Notes: generated by a model from the sequence alone, not told the origin. DNA of 64,000 bases from Mycobacterium sp. MS1601 (GCF_001984215.1 NZ_CP019420.1:3658001-3722000); one strand, 5' to 3'; positions 8,151-18,480 are shown, numbered from the stretch's first letter. Numbers and translations: made by a program.

Positions 8151-9214
8151 GACTTGTCCTTGGTGGCCGCCGGGCGCGGGTCGCCCCACTTGGCGGTCAC
8201 AGCGCCCCACGGATCGGCATAAACACCAGGTGCCTTGTAGTACGCCGCACGGCGGGTGAGGATCTGATGGACCAGGGGTGCGGCCAGCCGCAGCAGCGGA
8301 CGTCTCCAGCCGGCGTTCTCAGCGGTCTCGATCAGCATGTCGGGCCATGAATGACGTTGGAAATCAAGAATTTCCTGTGACCTGGTGGTGTCCATCCAAT
8401 CGGTGGCGAACCACTTGGTGTCGCTGTCGGGGTCACCTTTGCGGCCGATGGGCAGTGCGCCCACCAAACCCATGGCCGCCGCGGTGGCTGGCGCGATGTC
8501 ACCCTGGGTCAGGCGGTGGGTGCGGTCCCCGCCGATCAGCAGGGTCTCACCCAGGCAATCGGCGGTGGTGGCGGCCGCGAACGCGCGGGCGACGTCGCGG
8601 ACGTCGACCGTATGGATGTGGCCGTCGGTTGGCAGGACCCCCTCGAAGAAGAGGAAATCCGGATTGAGATCCAAAGACATCCGGACGGTGAGCACCCCAC
8701 CCAGGCGCAGAATCGCCCAATCCAACTGCGACGCCCTGAGCAGCGCTTCGGCTTCGACCTTGTGGGAGCCGTAGATGTCGTAGGGCGCCACGGGGGTGTC
8801 CGCGGTCAGGGCATCGGCGATGTGGTGCGGGTTGCGGGGGCCGTAGACCGCGACGCTGGAGGCCAGGACGAAGCGTGGCGGGGTGGCCTGTCCAGCGGCC
8901 GCGGCCAGCAGGTTGGCGGTGCCGCCGACGTTCACCTTCTGGGCCAGCTCGTGTCTGCTGTAGCAGTGCGGTGCGATGACGGCGGCCAGATGGATCACCG
9001 AGGTGGGCACCACGTCGGCGAACAGGGCATCGACGGCCGCGGGGTCGGTCAGGTCGGCGTAGCGCACCAGCACCCCGGGTGGCAGGTCCGCTGCGGCCTC
9101 CCGGTTGGCGGGGATGTCCAGGTCGGTGGCGATCACCCGGCGCCCGTCGGCCGCCAGGTGCGCCACCGTGGCAGAGCCCACCAACCCGAAGGCTCCCGTC
9201 ACCAGTACCGTCAT
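8147..9214 (-). CDS. NAD-dependent epimerase/dehydratase-family (extended SDR) protein
   Basis: A 355-residue extended SDR. The N-terminus carries TGAFGLVG (GxxGxxG), with the catalytic YGSHK further on. This family includes nucleotide-sugar epimerases and 3-beta-hydroxysteroid dehydrogenases. The gene is the first of a four-gene minus operon, and a KstR-like box lies 21 bases upstream of its ATG. That favours a sterol or lipid substrate, although the sequence alone does not prove it. Confidence 0.82.
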   Translation of the reverse strand: MTVLVTGAFGLVGSATVAHLAADGRRVIATDLDIPANREAAADLPPGVLVRYADLTDPAAVDALFADVVPTSVIHLAAVIAPHCYSRHELAQKVNVGGTANLLAAAAGQATPPRFVLASSVAVYGPRNPHHIADALTADTPVAPYDIYGSHKVEAEALLRASQLDWAILRLGGVLTVRMSLDLNPDFLFFEGVLPTDGHIHTVDVRDVARAFAAATTADCLGETLLIGGDRTHRLTQGDIAPATAAAMGLVGALPIGRKGDPDSDTKWFATDWMDTTRSQEILDFQRHSWPDMLIETAENAGWRRPLLRLAAPLVHQILTRRAAYYKAPGVYADPWGAVTAKWGDPRPAATKDKS

Positions 9215-9235
9215 GCGTCTCCCTCAGCCTGAAAC

Positions 9236-9249
9236 TGGAACGTGTTTCA
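9236..9249. promoter_or_regulatory. KstR-type operator upstream of the epimerase/SDR operon
   Basis: TGGAACGTGTTTCA fits the KstR consensus TnnAACnnGTTnnA. It lies 21 bases before the minus-strand ATG at 9214, a sensible operator position. KstR is the mycobacterial TetR repressor of cholesterol-catabolism genes. The assignment is by motif only. Confidence 0.6.
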
Positions 9250-9354
9250 GTGACCATACTGGGCCTTGCATCAGTGGGGAAGGTGCGCTGATGGCCTCCT
9301 CGCAGATCCGTGGCCTCCTTGTGGTTCGTAGCTCAGTCATCCAATGACTGCCGG

Positions 9355-10215
9355 TCAGACCCGCCGGATGCAGCGAAACCCGATGTGGCTCATCCCGGTG
9401 TCGACGGCCTGGGGACGTCGGGCCGACGGCCGGTAGCGCAGGCAGTAGCTGTCTGCGCACAGGAACGACCCGCCCTTGATGACCCGTCGGGCGACACCGG
9501 AATGTGGGTCGCGCGAGTCCTGGGCACAGCACGGCGAGCTGGTCCGGTCCTGGCCGTAGAAGTCTGAAGTCCATTCCCAGACGTTGCCCGCCATGTCGAA
9601 CAGGTCGTAGCCGTTGGGTGCGTAGCTGCCTACCGGTGTGGTGACCCCGTAGCCGGTCTCGGGAAGGTAGGGAAACTCTCCGTGCCAGTAGTTGGCCAAC
9701 CGCGCGCCGGCGGCTTCGGGCTGGTCTCCCCAGACGTAGGTGGCATGGGGCAATCCGCCCCGGGCTGCCACCTCCCATTCGGCCTCGGTGGGTAGTTCGA
9801 GATCGGCCCACTGGGCGTACGCCGCGGCATCCTCGAAAGCGATGTGCACAACGGGGTGGTGATCACGGCCGGTGAGACCGGAACGCGGCCCGCGGGGGTG
9901 GTTCCAGCACGCGCCGGGTGTCCACGTCCACCATAACGACAGGTGCCGCAGGTCGACGGGCCCGGTGGTGCGACGGAACACCATCGAGCCGGGCTGCAGG
10001 TTCTCGACGGGAGCGCGCGGGTAGTCATCGGGATCGAGGTCTCGCTCGGCAACGGTGACATAGCCTGTGTCCGTGACGAATTGGGCGTACTGCGAATTGG
10101 TCACCTGATATCGCTGTATCCAGAACCCGTCGACGGTGACTTGGTGTGAAGGGGCCTCTTCCGGGTAATGGTGATCAGAGCCCAGGACGGCGGTCTGCCC
10201 TGGGATCCACACCAT
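9355..10215 (-). CDS. formylglycine-generating enzyme (sulfatase-modifying factor)
   Basis: A 286-residue FGE. This enzyme oxidises the active-site Cys of sulfatases to C-alpha-formylglycine with O2 and copper. The diagnostic Cys pair is in GGSFLCADSYCLRYR (Cys253 and Cys258), and GNVWEWTSD and GFRC are also present. I chose ATG 10215, four bases past the HAD gene stop and behind a TGAGG site, which gives the usual MVWIPG start. A TTG at 10230 is also possible. It is co-transcribed with a HAD phosphatase and a CTAGR sulfatase, and a second sulfatase is divergent. This strongly supports a dedicated maturation role. Confidence 0.93.
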   Translation of the reverse strand: MVWIPGQTAVLGSDHHYPEEAPSHQVTVDGFWIQRYQVTNSQYAQFVTDTGYVTVAERDLDPDDYPRAPVENLQPGSMVFRRTTGPVDLRHLSLWWTWTPGACWNHPRGPRSGLTGRDHHPVVHIAFEDAAAYAQWADLELPTEAEWEVAARGGLPHATYVWGDQPEAAGARLANYWHGEFPYLPETGYGVTTPVGSYAPNGYDLFDMAGNVWEWTSDFYGQDRTSSPCCAQDSRDPHSGVARRVIKGGSFLCADSYCLRYRPSARRPQAVDTGMSHIGFRCIRRV

Positions 10216-10219
10216 GTCC

Positions 10220-11116
10220 TCAGTTGCCAAAAATCCGGTTCCAGTCCTCGCGCATGCTGGCCACCATCCAGCTGTCGGCCGCAGCCTGTCGGAGTGCCCT
10301 TTCCGCGCCTGCGGTGTAAGCGAATTCTCGTGCGGTGTCGTCATGCTGGACCAACATCGCCATCGACGGCCATCGACCGGACATGGTGTACTGCAGCATC
10401 TCGATGTCCCCATTGGAGTTGCCGGCCGCGAAGATGGGACGCCGACCGGTCCGGCCCCAGATCCGCACCGGCTTCACCGGACCGTCATCGAGGAATTCCG
10501 GGGTGGCCGTCGTTCTCAGATGTCCGTCCACAAAATCCAGGCCCACGGAACTGCCGATCACCCGTTCCGGTGGTATGCGGTACAACTGCGCGGTCACCGG
10601 CCGCATGAAGTCGCGGCCACCTCCAGAGACGATGAACGAAGTGAACTCTGCCTTCTCGAGGAACCGCAACAGTTCGATCATCGGTGCGTAGGTGCAGTCG
10701 GTGTAGCGGCGACCCAGAGTGGGGTGGCAGGCGTCGGCGAAGAAATCCCTGACCCGCCGCGCGTGCTCCTCGACGGTCAGTCCCGCGTAGGCGGAGAGCA
10801 TTCCGCGTGCCAGGACTGCCAGCGCGGAGTCGTCTCCGTTGTAGTGCTTGGTGACTGCGTTGTCGAACCAGGCCAGATCTCCCTGAGCGGCGGCGCGATA
10901 CGGCTCGGCGTCGAGCAGGCCGGGATCTGCAGCTGCCTGCTCGGCGAGTCGACGGATCAGGAAATCGAGCTGGATGTAGGCGGGCTTCTCGCACCACAAC
11001 GTTCCGTCGTTGTCGAACACCGCGATTCGATCTTCGGGGGCCACTTCGGCCGCGGCACGATGCACGAATTCGATGATCGCCGACTTCGCCGGCCCCTCAT
11101 TCCACGAGTCCAGCAT
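10220..11116 (-). CDS. HAD-superfamily phosphatase
   Basis: A 298-residue haloacid-dehalogenase-fold hydrolase. Motif I is VFDNDGTLW (nucleophile DxDGT), motif II is SGGGRDF, and the acidic motif is in AAGNSNGDIEML. This resembles phosphoserine-phosphatase-like members with a helical cap. The ATG at 11116 follows the sulfatase stop directly with no gap, and FGE follows four bases later, so all three are one operon. Its substrate may be a phosphate ester on the same molecule the sulfatase acts on (inference). Confidence 0.82.
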   Translation of the reverse strand: MLDSWNEGPAKSAIIEFVHRAAAEVAPEDRIAVFDNDGTLWCEKPAYIQLDFLIRRLAEQAAADPGLLDAEPYRAAAQGDLAWFDNAVTKHYNGDDSALAVLARGMLSAYAGLTVEEHARRVRDFFADACHPTLGRRYTDCTYAPMIELLRFLEKAEFTSFIVSGGGRDFMRPVTAQLYRIPPERVIGSSVGLDFVDGHLRTTATPEFLDDGPVKPVRIWGRTGRRPIFAAGNSNGDIEMLQYTMSGRWPSMAMLVQHDDTAREFAYTAGAERALRQAAADSWMVASMREDWNRIFGN

Positions 11117-12646
11117 CTAGTCCTTCGCCAGAAAATCCTGGAGCTTTTCCAGCGCCTGATCGATGGTGAAGCTGGCCGGTGGATGCCTGGGCGGGAACTC
11201 CTTGAAGGACTCGAGGAACTGCGTCACGATCACGCTGGCGTAGAACACCAGGAACGCACGGCGAATCATCCAGTCGTAGTAGGTGTTCGACGTGATATCG
11301 GCGCGTTCGAAGGGGTCGGTGCGCAGGTTGAACAGTTTCGGCACGCGTAGCGGCGTGAACGGCTCGGCCCACACTTGCAAAGTGCCCTGGCAGCGTTGCT
11401 CCTGGAAAACCACCTTCCAGTTGTCGTAGCGCAGACCCAGGACGTCGCAGTCGTCGGAGAAATAGATGAAGCCCTGGCGCGGGCTGTGCTCGTCGAGACC
11501 AGTGAGGTACGGCAGCAGGTTGTAGCCGTCGATGTGGACCTGGAATCCGTCGTGGCCTTTCTTCAACTTGTCCACGATGTCCGGATCACCCGCGGCGGCG
11601 AGGAAGGTCGGTAGCCAATCATGGTGCTGAACAATCTCATTGGAGATGGACCCGGCGGCGATCTTTCCGGGCCAGCGGATCATCTCCGGCACCCGGAACG
11701 CGCCTTCCCAGTTGGTGTTCTTCTCGCTGCGAAACGGTGTCGTCGCGCCGTCGGGCCAGCTGTTGGCATGCGGTCCGTTGTCGGTGGAGTAGATGACGAT
11801 GGTGTCCTCGGCGATGCCGAGTTCATCCACTGCGTCCAGGATCTGCCCGACATGGCGATCGTGGTCGATCATCGTGTCGTGGTACGGCGACTGCCAGCGC
11901 CCGGCCTGCCCCACGCTCTCCGGCTTGGTGTGGGTGAATAGATGCATGTGGGTCATGTTCATCCACACGAAGAACGGAGTGTCGGCCTCGACCTTGCGTT
12001 TGATGAAGTCGATGCAGGCGCCGGTGGTCTCGTCGTCGATGGTCTCCATGCGCTTCCTGGTCAGCGGCCCGGTGTCCTCGATGCGCTGCTTGCCCACCGG
12101 CCCCCAACGGGGATCATCGGGCTCGTCGGACACCTCCTCGGTGGCCCAGCTGCGGATCACGCCACGCGGTTTGGCCGCGGCATACATGCGCGGGAACACC
12201 TCTGGGTCGGGGTAGTCCTCGTTCTCCGGCTCCTCCTCGGCATTGAGGTGGTACAGGTTGCCGAAGAACTCGTCGAAACCGTGCGCGGTGGGCAGGTATT
12301 TGTTCAGGTCGCCGAAGTGGTTCTTGCCGAACTGGCCGCATGCGTAGCCAAGCGGCTTGAGGAGTTCGGCGATGGTGGGATCCTCGGCTGCCCAACCGAT
12401 GTCGACCCCGGGTACGCCGACTTTGCTCATCCCGGTGCGGTAGACGCTCTGGCCGCTGATGAACGCTGCCCTGCCCGCGGTGCAGCTCTGCTCACCATAG
12501 GAGTCGGTGAAGCGCATGCCCTCGGTGGCGATGCGGTCGATGTTCGGGGTGCGATAGCCCATCAGGCCGTCGCTGTAACAGCTGAGATTGGTGATCCCGA
12601 TGTCATCGCCCCAGATGACCAGGATGTTGGGTTTATCGCCCGGCAT
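11117..12646 (-). CDS. sulfatase (arylsulfatase family, CTAGR active site)
   Basis: A 509-residue sulfatase. WGDDIG at residues 12-17 provides metal-binding aspartates, and the formylglycine motif is CTAGR at 55-59, a CxAxR variant of CxPxR. A third metal region is YSTDNGPHANSW. No signal peptide is visible, so it is probably cytoplasmic, as expected if FGE modifies it there. It hydrolyses an organic sulfate ester of unknown structure. It is divergent from the second sulfatase across a 284-bp gap and heads the HAD-FGE operon. Confidence 0.92.
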   Translation of the reverse strand: MPGDKPNILVIWGDDIGITNLSCYSDGLMGYRTPNIDRIATEGMRFTDSYGEQSCTAGRAAFISGQSVYRTGMSKVGVPGVDIGWAAEDPTIAELLKPLGYACGQFGKNHFGDLNKYLPTAHGFDEFFGNLYHLNAEEEPENEDYPDPEVFPRMYAAAKPRGVIRSWATEEVSDEPDDPRWGPVGKQRIEDTGPLTRKRMETIDDETTGACIDFIKRKVEADTPFFVWMNMTHMHLFTHTKPESVGQAGRWQSPYHDTMIDHDRHVGQILDAVDELGIAEDTIVIYSTDNGPHANSWPDGATTPFRSEKNTNWEGAFRVPEMIRWPGKIAAGSISNEIVQHHDWLPTFLAAAGDPDIVDKLKKGHDGFQVHIDGYNLLPYLTGLDEHSPRQGFIYFSDDCDVLGLRYDNWKVVFQEQRCQGTLQVWAEPFTPLRVPKLFNLRTDPFERADITSNTYYDWMIRRAFLVFYASVIVTQFLESFKEFPPRHPPASFTIDQALEKLQDFLAKD

Positions 12647-12930
12647 GTCTGCCTCCGCCCGTGCTGGTGGGTCACTCGAACACTAGGCGATCAGGCGTTC
12701 AAAGAACATGCCGTCATGTCGGATCTCAGGAAATGCTCATGACGATCCGCGAAGGGAGTTCAAAGCGGCGAAATGTCAACGTCGGCATGGGCTTGTGTGT
12801 AAGGCTGACAGTCAGTACCGAGTCGGGACAGGAACATTTTCGAGTGCACCGCGCAGCAGGTGTACCGGTACCTTCTACGCTCCGGGCTCAGGTCGATTCG
12901 AGATGTGGCCGACTCCAGGAGGCTGACGCG

Positions 12931-15251
12931 GTGAACGAGGATTTTCACGGCAGGATCGAACTCGACGTCCGCGATTCTGTCGCGGATTGGACGCCATACG
13001 AGCTGAAGAAGGCGCCGGAGGGCGCGCCCAACGTCCTTGTTGTTCTCTATGACGACACCGGCATGGCGTCATGGTCGCCGTTCGGAGGCCGGATCAACAT
13101 GCCGGTGATGCAGCGGTTGGCCGACAACGGCTTGATCTATTCGCAGTGGCACACCACGGCGTTGTGCTCGCCCACCCGGTCCTGCTTCCTGACCGGCCGC
13201 AACCACCACGTGAACCGCTGCGCCTCCATCACCGAGGCGTCCAACGGATTTCCCGGCTCTGCGGCGCGGTTGCCCGCCGAGTGCGCCACCGTCGCGCAAG
13301 TGTTGCAGGACAACGGATACAGCACGTTCTGGGTGGGCAAGAACCACAATGTGCCCGAGGAGGACGTCTCCAGTGGCGGCAGCCGCTCCGAGTGGCCACT
13401 GCAGAAGGGCTTCGACCGTTTTTACGGTTTCCTCGGTGGTGAGACCAACAACTGGTACCCGGACCTCGTCGAAGACAATCGATTCATCGACCAGCCCTAT
13501 GGGCCCCAGGACGGCTATCACCTGTCCAAGGACCTCGCCGATCAGGCTCTGCGCATGCTGCGTGACCAACAGGCCACCAACCCGTCCAAACCCTGGTATC
13601 TCTGGTTCTGCCCCGGAGCCAACCACGCGCCGCACCACAGCCCTGTCGAGTACGCCGAGAAGTACAAGGGCATGTTCGACGACGGGTACGAGGCCTACCG
13701 GGGTTGGGTGCTGCGGCGGATGGTCGAGAAGGGAATCCTGCCCGAAGGTACCGCGATGACGCCGCTCAATCCGTTGCCCGCCGACGTGGCTGTCGAGGCG
13801 GACTCGGTGCGGCCGTGGGACTCCCTCAACGCCGACGAGAAGCGACTGTTCGCCCGGATGGCCGAGGTGTTCGCCGGATTCTCCGAGTACACCGACGCCC
13901 AGGTCGGAAGGATCGTCGATTACCTGGAGCGCACCGGCCAGCTGGACAACACGTTGATCTTCTATTGTGCGGACAATGGCGCGTCCGGTGAAGGATCGCC
14001 CAACGGGTCGGTCAACGAGAACAAGTTCTTCAACGGCTATCCCGACGAGTTGGCGGAGAACATGAAGTATCTCGACACCCTCGGCGGCCCGGACACGTAC
14101 AACCATTACCCGACTGGTTGGGCGGTGGCGTTCTCGACGCCCTTCCAGATGTTCAAGAGGTATTCGCAGTTCTCCGGTGGCACCTGTGATCCCATGGTGG
14201 TTCACTGGCCGGCCGGGTTCAAGGCCAAAGGTGAAGTGCGACAGCAGTATCACCACGCCACAGACGTAGTCGCCACCATCCTGGACGCCGCGGGACTGGA
14301 GATGCCCGACACCTACCGGGGCGTGAGGCAACGCCCGCTGGATGGCGTTTCGATGCGGTACAGCTTCGATGCAGGCGATTCTCCGACCGCCAAGAAGCGG
14401 CAGTACTACGCCATGCTGGGAACCCGAGGTATCTGGCAGGACGGCTGGAAGGCGGCAGCCATCCATGTACCGCTGAGCTCGACCGGGCACTTCGACCAAG
14501 ATCGTTGGGAGCTCTACCACGTCGACGAAGATCGGTCGGAATCAAAGGATCTCGCCGCAGAGCAGCCCGAGAGGCTGAAGGCTCTGGTCGCGACCTGGTT
14601 CGACGAGGCCGAGAAGAACTTTGTCCTGCCCCTCGACGATCGATCGGCCACCGATCTGTTGACCATCGAACGGCCGCAGTCCGAGCCCACCCGTAACCGC
14701 TATGTCTACTATCCGGGCACCGCACCGGTGCCCGAAGGCGTCGCGGTCAACGTCCGCGGGCGCTCCTACAAGATCATCGCCGACGTCGACATCACCGCCG
14801 ACGCAGCCGGTGTGATCTTCGCCCACGGTTCACGATTCGGCGGACACGCCCTCTTCGTCAAAGACCACAAGCTGCACTACGTGTACAACTTCCTGGGCAT
14901 CAAGCCCGAACAGGAATTCATCTCGGAGGTACTGAGCACCGGTCGACATGCACTCGGCGTCGAGTTCGTCAGGGAAAGTGCCGGCGAGCACGGCGAGTCA
15001 CACGGCACCACGACGCTGTATGTCGATCAACAGATTGCGGCGAAGGGTTCGATGCGGGCGCAGATCGGCAAGTTCACCCTCGCCGGTGACGGGTTGTGCA
15101 TCGGTTACGACAGCGGCGACAATGTGTCGTCCCACTACGTCAATCCCGGAACATTCACCGGGGAACGATTCTGGGAGTGGCGGTGGATGTCGGTGAGGAG
15201 ACCTATCTCGATCTCGAAAGGGAGGCTGCTGCGGCGTTTGCTCGCGACTGA
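12931..15251 (+). CDS. sulfatase (CSPTR active site), frameshifted near the 3' end
   Basis: An arylsulfatase of about 773 residues once the frame is restored. LYDDTG is the metal motif and CSPTR (from Cys79) the formylglycine site. The C-terminal third is a beta-rich domain typical of the long mycobacterial arylsulfatases. I chose GTG 12931, eight bases after AGGAGG at 12917-12922. The frame breaks at the four-G run 15160-15163. Read as five Gs, it continues GGTILGVAVDVGEETYLDLE and ends in a TGA at 15249-15251, four bases short of the convergent 3-beta-HSD gene. As given, it runs on to 15312 with an unrelated Arg-rich tail overlapping that gene. Confidence 0.88.
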
Positions 15252-15254
15252 GCT

Positions 15255-16352
15255 TCAGGCGCGCACAGGCTCGCCCGCGGCGGCTTTCATCTTCGCGAAG
15301 AGGTCGGTGTAGTAAGGCAGGCACTCACGAAGCGCTTGCTCGGTGGTGAACAACGGTTCGTAGCCCAGGTCGCGGCGGGCCTTGTTGATAGAGAAGTAGT
15401 TGTCCAGCGAAATGCGTTCGATGGCAAGCGGTTCCAGCAGCGGCTTGGGCAATCCGAACCGGAAGTGCAAGAACTGCCACACGGTCATCACCGTCAAGAC
15501 CAATCGCGCCGAGATTCGGAACGTCGGCCATGGTTGCCCGCATGCCTGCACCACCGGTCGGGAGAACTCGAACATGTTGATGGGCTCACCGTCGTTGATG
15601 AAGTACGCCTGACCGGGAGCCGTGCCGCCCGGCACCAGATGCTCGGCGGCCAGGATGAACCCGTGCACCAGGTTGTGCACGTAGGAATTGTCCAGCTTGA
15701 CGTTCTTGTTGCCCACCAACACTTTCACGTGTCCAGCGAGTACCGACTCGAACACCTTGCGGAACATGGTCTGGTCGCCGCGGCCCCAGATGCCCGACGG
15801 CCGGATGGAGCACGTCAGCAACCCGTTTTCGCCGTTGGATGCCAGCACGAATTTTTCCGCCACCACCTTGGTCTCGGTGTACAGGTCGTTGAACCGACTG
15901 GTGTAGGGCATGGTTTCATCACCGCCGGAGATGTTTTGGCCGCCCATCACCACGCTGTTGGACGCGGTGTAGATGAATCGCGACACTGCGGCTCGTTGGG
16001 CAGCGTGCACCAGGTTCTTGGTGCCCTCGACGTTGACTGCGAAACTGCGCCGCCGGTACTCCTCTGTCACCGAGGCGCCACCCATCAGATCGATGATGGC
16101 CGCCGTGTGGAAGACCGTGTCGACACCCTCGACAGCGCGGGCCACGTCCGCGGGATTGCAGATGTCGCCGACGAATGTCGTCAGGTTCGGGTGGGGCTCG
16201 ACCGTGGACGGCACCCGGTCGAAGGAGTGCACCTGCAGCCCACGGTGCAGGAGTTCGGTCACCAGGTTGGCGCCGACAAAACCGGAGCCGCCGGTGACCA
16301 GGACACGTCCGAGCTCGGTGGTCAACGTTGCATCGCCCATACCGGGCAGCAT
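15255..16352 (-). CDS. 3-beta-hydroxysteroid dehydrogenase (cholesterol dehydrogenase)
   Basis: A 365-residue protein very close along its length to M. tuberculosis Rv1106c, which oxidises the 3-beta-OH of cholesterol and isomerises to the 4-en-3-one. It has TGGSGFVG for NAD binding, the catalytic YTETK, and the family segment NSVVMGGQNISGGDETMPYT. The gene order (then xseB, xseA) is that of Rv1106c-Rv1108c. A KstR-type box lies 12 bases upstream of the start. The convergent sulfatase ends four bases away if its frame is restored. Confidence 0.93.
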   Translation of the reverse strand: MLPGMGDATLTTELGRVLVTGGSGFVGANLVTELLHRGLQVHSFDRVPSTVEPHPNLTTFVGDICNPADVARAVEGVDTVFHTAAIIDLMGGASVTEEYRRRSFAVNVEGTKNLVHAAQRAAVSRFIYTASNSVVMGGQNISGGDETMPYTSRFNDLYTETKVVAEKFVLASNGENGLLTCSIRPSGIWGRGDQTMFRKVFESVLAGHVKVLVGNKNVKLDNSYVHNLVHGFILAAEHLVPGGTAPGQAYFINDGEPINMFEFSRPVVQACGQPWPTFRISARLVLTVMTVWQFLHFRFGLPKPLLEPLAIERISLDNYFSINKARRDLGYEPLFTTEQALRECLPYYTDLFAKMKAAAGEPVRA

Positions 16353-16363
16353 ACGTGACGAAC

Positions 16364-16377
16364 TGAAACAGGTTCTA
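16364..16377. promoter_or_regulatory. KstR-type operator of the 3-beta-HSD gene
   Basis: TGAAACAGGTTCTA fits TnnAACnnGTTnnA. It lies in the 43-bp gap between xseB and 3-beta-HSD, 12 bases from the 3-beta-HSD start. This gives the gene its own sterol-responsive promoter, separate from xseBA. Confidence 0.65.
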
Positions 16378-16395
16378 GTTTATCCCGAAGGGGTA

Positions 16396-16626
16396 TCAGT
16401 CGTCATCGGGGTCGTCCTCGTCGCCGGCCAGCGCGTCCTCCACGCGCCGACGAGCTCCAGCTAAGTGTTCCTCGCAGCGTTTGGCCAGCTTCTCTCCTCG
16501 TTCCCACAAAGTCAGCGACTGATCAAGATCCAGTCCACCCTGTTCGAGCGTGCGGACGACGTCGATCAGTTCGTCACGGCACTCCTCGTAGCCGAGCTCG
16601 CTAATGGGAGTAGTCTCCTCGGTCAT
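16396..16626 (-). CDS. xseB: exodeoxyribonuclease VII small subunit
   Basis: A 76-residue protein with the XseB helical hairpin ([12 protein letters not shown], then [29 protein letters not shown]) and an acidic C-terminus. It associates in several copies with XseA to degrade single-stranded DNA. I chose ATG 16626; an upstream ATG at 16719 would overlap xseA and add a low-complexity leader. It follows xseA by 67 bases, as in Rv1107c-Rv1108c. Confidence 0.92.
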   Translation of the reverse strand: MTEETTPISELGYEECRDELIDVVRTLEQGGLDLDQSLTLWERGEKLAKRCEEHLAGARRRVEDALAGDEDDPDDD

Positions 16627-16693
16627 TTCAGCCCCTGTCTTCTGGGCCCGGCCTACGTTCGCCCTCGTCCCCGTCTGCTTCGCCGGGGGATCT

Positions 16694-17917
16694 TCAGGGC
16701 TCCGAGACCGGGCCATCACTGACTGCTGTCACTGCTCCGTCCGCCACCCGGATACGTAGCCTCGTCCCGGCTGGTGCGTCGGCAACCGTACGCAACACAT
16801 CCGTTCCGACCTGCACCACCGCGTAGCCCCGCGCCAGCGTCGCCGCCGGGCCCAGGGTGCTCAGGCGCGCCGACAGGTGCTCGACCCGGTCGGTCTCCGC
16901 GGCGATGAACCTGGTGACGTCGCGGCGCAGCGCCGCTCGTGCCCGTTCGATCTCGTGACCCCTGTCGTCGATCGCGCGCAGCGGATCGGACAGCACCGGA
17001 CGGCTGCGCAGCTGCGCGATGTGGTGCTCCTCGCGGTGCACCCAGTTCCGCAGGGCCCTGGCGCTGCGTAGGCGCAGGTCGGCGACCAGCCGCTGCTCGG
17101 CCACCGCGTCGGGGACCACCTTCTTCGCCGCATCGGTCGGGGTGGCGGCGCGCAGATCGGCCACCAGGTCGCACAGCGGGTTGTCCGGTTCGTGGCCGAC
17201 GGCGCTCACCACCGGTGTGGTGCACCTGGCGATCTCGCGGCACAGCGTTTCGTCGGAGAACGGCAGCAGGTCCTCGACACTGCCGCCACCGCGGGCCAGC
17301 ACGATCACGTCGACATCCGGATCGCGGTCGAGACCCCGCAGCGCCTCGACCATCTGCGCCACCGCGGTGGGCCCCTGCACGGCACTGTTGCGGATGGCGA
17401 ACCGCACCGCAGGCCACCGCGCCGTCGCCACCGACACCACGTCGTGCTCGGCGGCGCTGGCTCGCCCGGTGATGAGCCCGATCTGCGACGGCAGAAACGG
17501 CAACGGCCGCTTCAGGCGGGGATCGAACAACCCCTCGGCATCGAGCAGCCTGCGTAGCCGCTCGATCCGAGCCAGCAGTTCACCCACGCCGACAGCGCGA
17601 ATCTCGCTGATACGCAAGCTGAATGAGCCATTGCGGGTGTAGAACTGCGGCCTGCCCAGCATGATCACCTGGGTGCCTTCGGTCAGCGGTACCGGCGCGT
17701 TGACCACCAGGTCACGCGGGCAGCTCACCGTCAGCGACATGTCCGCCGCCGGATCGCGAAGCACCATCCACGCCGTGGTGTGCCGCACCTTCAGCTCCGT
17801 CAGCTGACCTTCGATCCACACCATGCCGAGCCGGTCGATGTACTTGGCCACCCGGGTGGCCACGGCCCGCACGGGCCAGGGATTGTCGGGAGACTTCCCC
17901 TGTTCGGGTTCGGTCAC
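16694..17917 (-). CDS. xseA: exodeoxyribonuclease VII large subunit
   Basis: A 407-residue catalytic subunit. An N-terminal OB-fold lies around residues 20-110 ([12 protein letters not shown]). The central nuclease domain has GRASAAEHD and [20 protein letters not shown], followed by SAVGHE, and the C-terminal half is coiled-coil. It overlaps by four bases the upstream gene encoding the lipid-droplet-type protein. Confidence 0.94.
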   Translation of the reverse strand: MTEPEQGKSPDNPWPVRAVATRVAKYIDRLGMVWIEGQLTELKVRHTTAWMVLRDPAADMSLTVSCPRDLVVNAPVPLTEGTQVIMLGRPQFYTRNGSFSLRISEIRAVGVGELLARIERLRRLLDAEGLFDPRLKRPLPFLPSQIGLITGRASAAEHDVVSVATARWPAVRFAIRNSAVQGPTAVAQMVEALRGLDRDPDVDVIVLARGGGSVEDLLPFSDETLCREIARCTTPVVSAVGHEPDNPLCDLVADLRAATPTDAAKKVVPDAVAEQRLVADLRLRSARALRNWVHREEHHIAQLRSRPVLSDPLRAIDDRGHEIERARAALRRDVTRFIAAETDRVEHLSARLSTLGPAATLARGYAVVQVGTDVLRTVADAPAGTRLRIRVADGAVTAVSDGPVSEP

Positions 17918-18465
17918 TTGGCCGAGGCGCGGGTGATCCTGTTGGCCAGCAGGGTCTGGAACGGGGCGCGCGCCTTGGTCGACTCTTCGTAGGCCAGCAG
18001 CGCCTCGAGGTCGGCCACCGACAGCGACTGCAGCCGGGCCCGCAGCTGTGCCAGCGTCAGCGCCGTGTAGTCGATGTCTGCAACGATTCCTGGCGCGTCA
18101 GCCGAGGGCTCGGGGGTGCTCACCGTATTCACCGGCGACTCGTCCTCGGTCACCGAGTACAGCGCAAACCGGCCCTCGGTGAGGCGTTCGCCGTTGGTCT
18201 CCGGCGCCGCCGTCGGGGACTCGTCTTCGTCGAAGGTGGCCCACTCCGGGTATTCGTCTTTGGGAGGAAACAGGTTCTCCAGGGTCTCGTCGCCCTTGAT
18301 CACCAGGTCAGCGACGTCCTGCTGGACCTTCATCACCAGCTGCGCCATCTGACTCATGAGCGTCATGGGGTAGGTGACGATGGTCTGCGGCAGTTTCATG
18401 GTCTCTTCGACGGCGGTGGCCGCTACTCCCACCAGCAGGCGAACTCCGTACGGTGCAGTAGACAT
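17914..18465 (-). CDS. lipid-droplet-associated-type protein (Rv1109c-like)
   Basis: A 183-residue protein. The N-terminal 70 residues form a long mostly helical amphipathic segment ([19 protein letters not shown] onward). An acidic linker and a C-terminal helical motif follow ([26 protein letters not shown]). Position and layout match Rv1109c. I recall relatives being described as lipid-droplet proteins in Rhodococcus, and the function here is by that analogy. I chose ATG 18465; a longer frame upstream reads only through the minisatellite. Confidence 0.8.
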   Translation of the reverse strand: MSTAPYGVRLLVGVAATAVEETMKLPQTIVTYPMTLMSQMAQLVMKVQQDVADLVIKGDETLENLFPPKDEYPEWATFDEDESPTAAPETNGERLTEGRFALYSVTEDESPVNTVSTPEPSADAPGIVADIDYTALTLAQLRARLQSLSVADLEALLAYEESTKARAPFQTLLANRITRASAK

Positions 18466-18480
18466 GGCAGCCAGCGTATC

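Noticed and set aside
12661..12930. Extension of the second sulfatase to 12661
   Set aside because: No similarity to sulfatases in the added stretch; GTG 12931 with AGGAGG is preferred.
13069..14520. 483-codon minus frame opposite the second sulfatase
   Set aside because: Antisense shadow; the + strand protein has clear sulfatase motifs.
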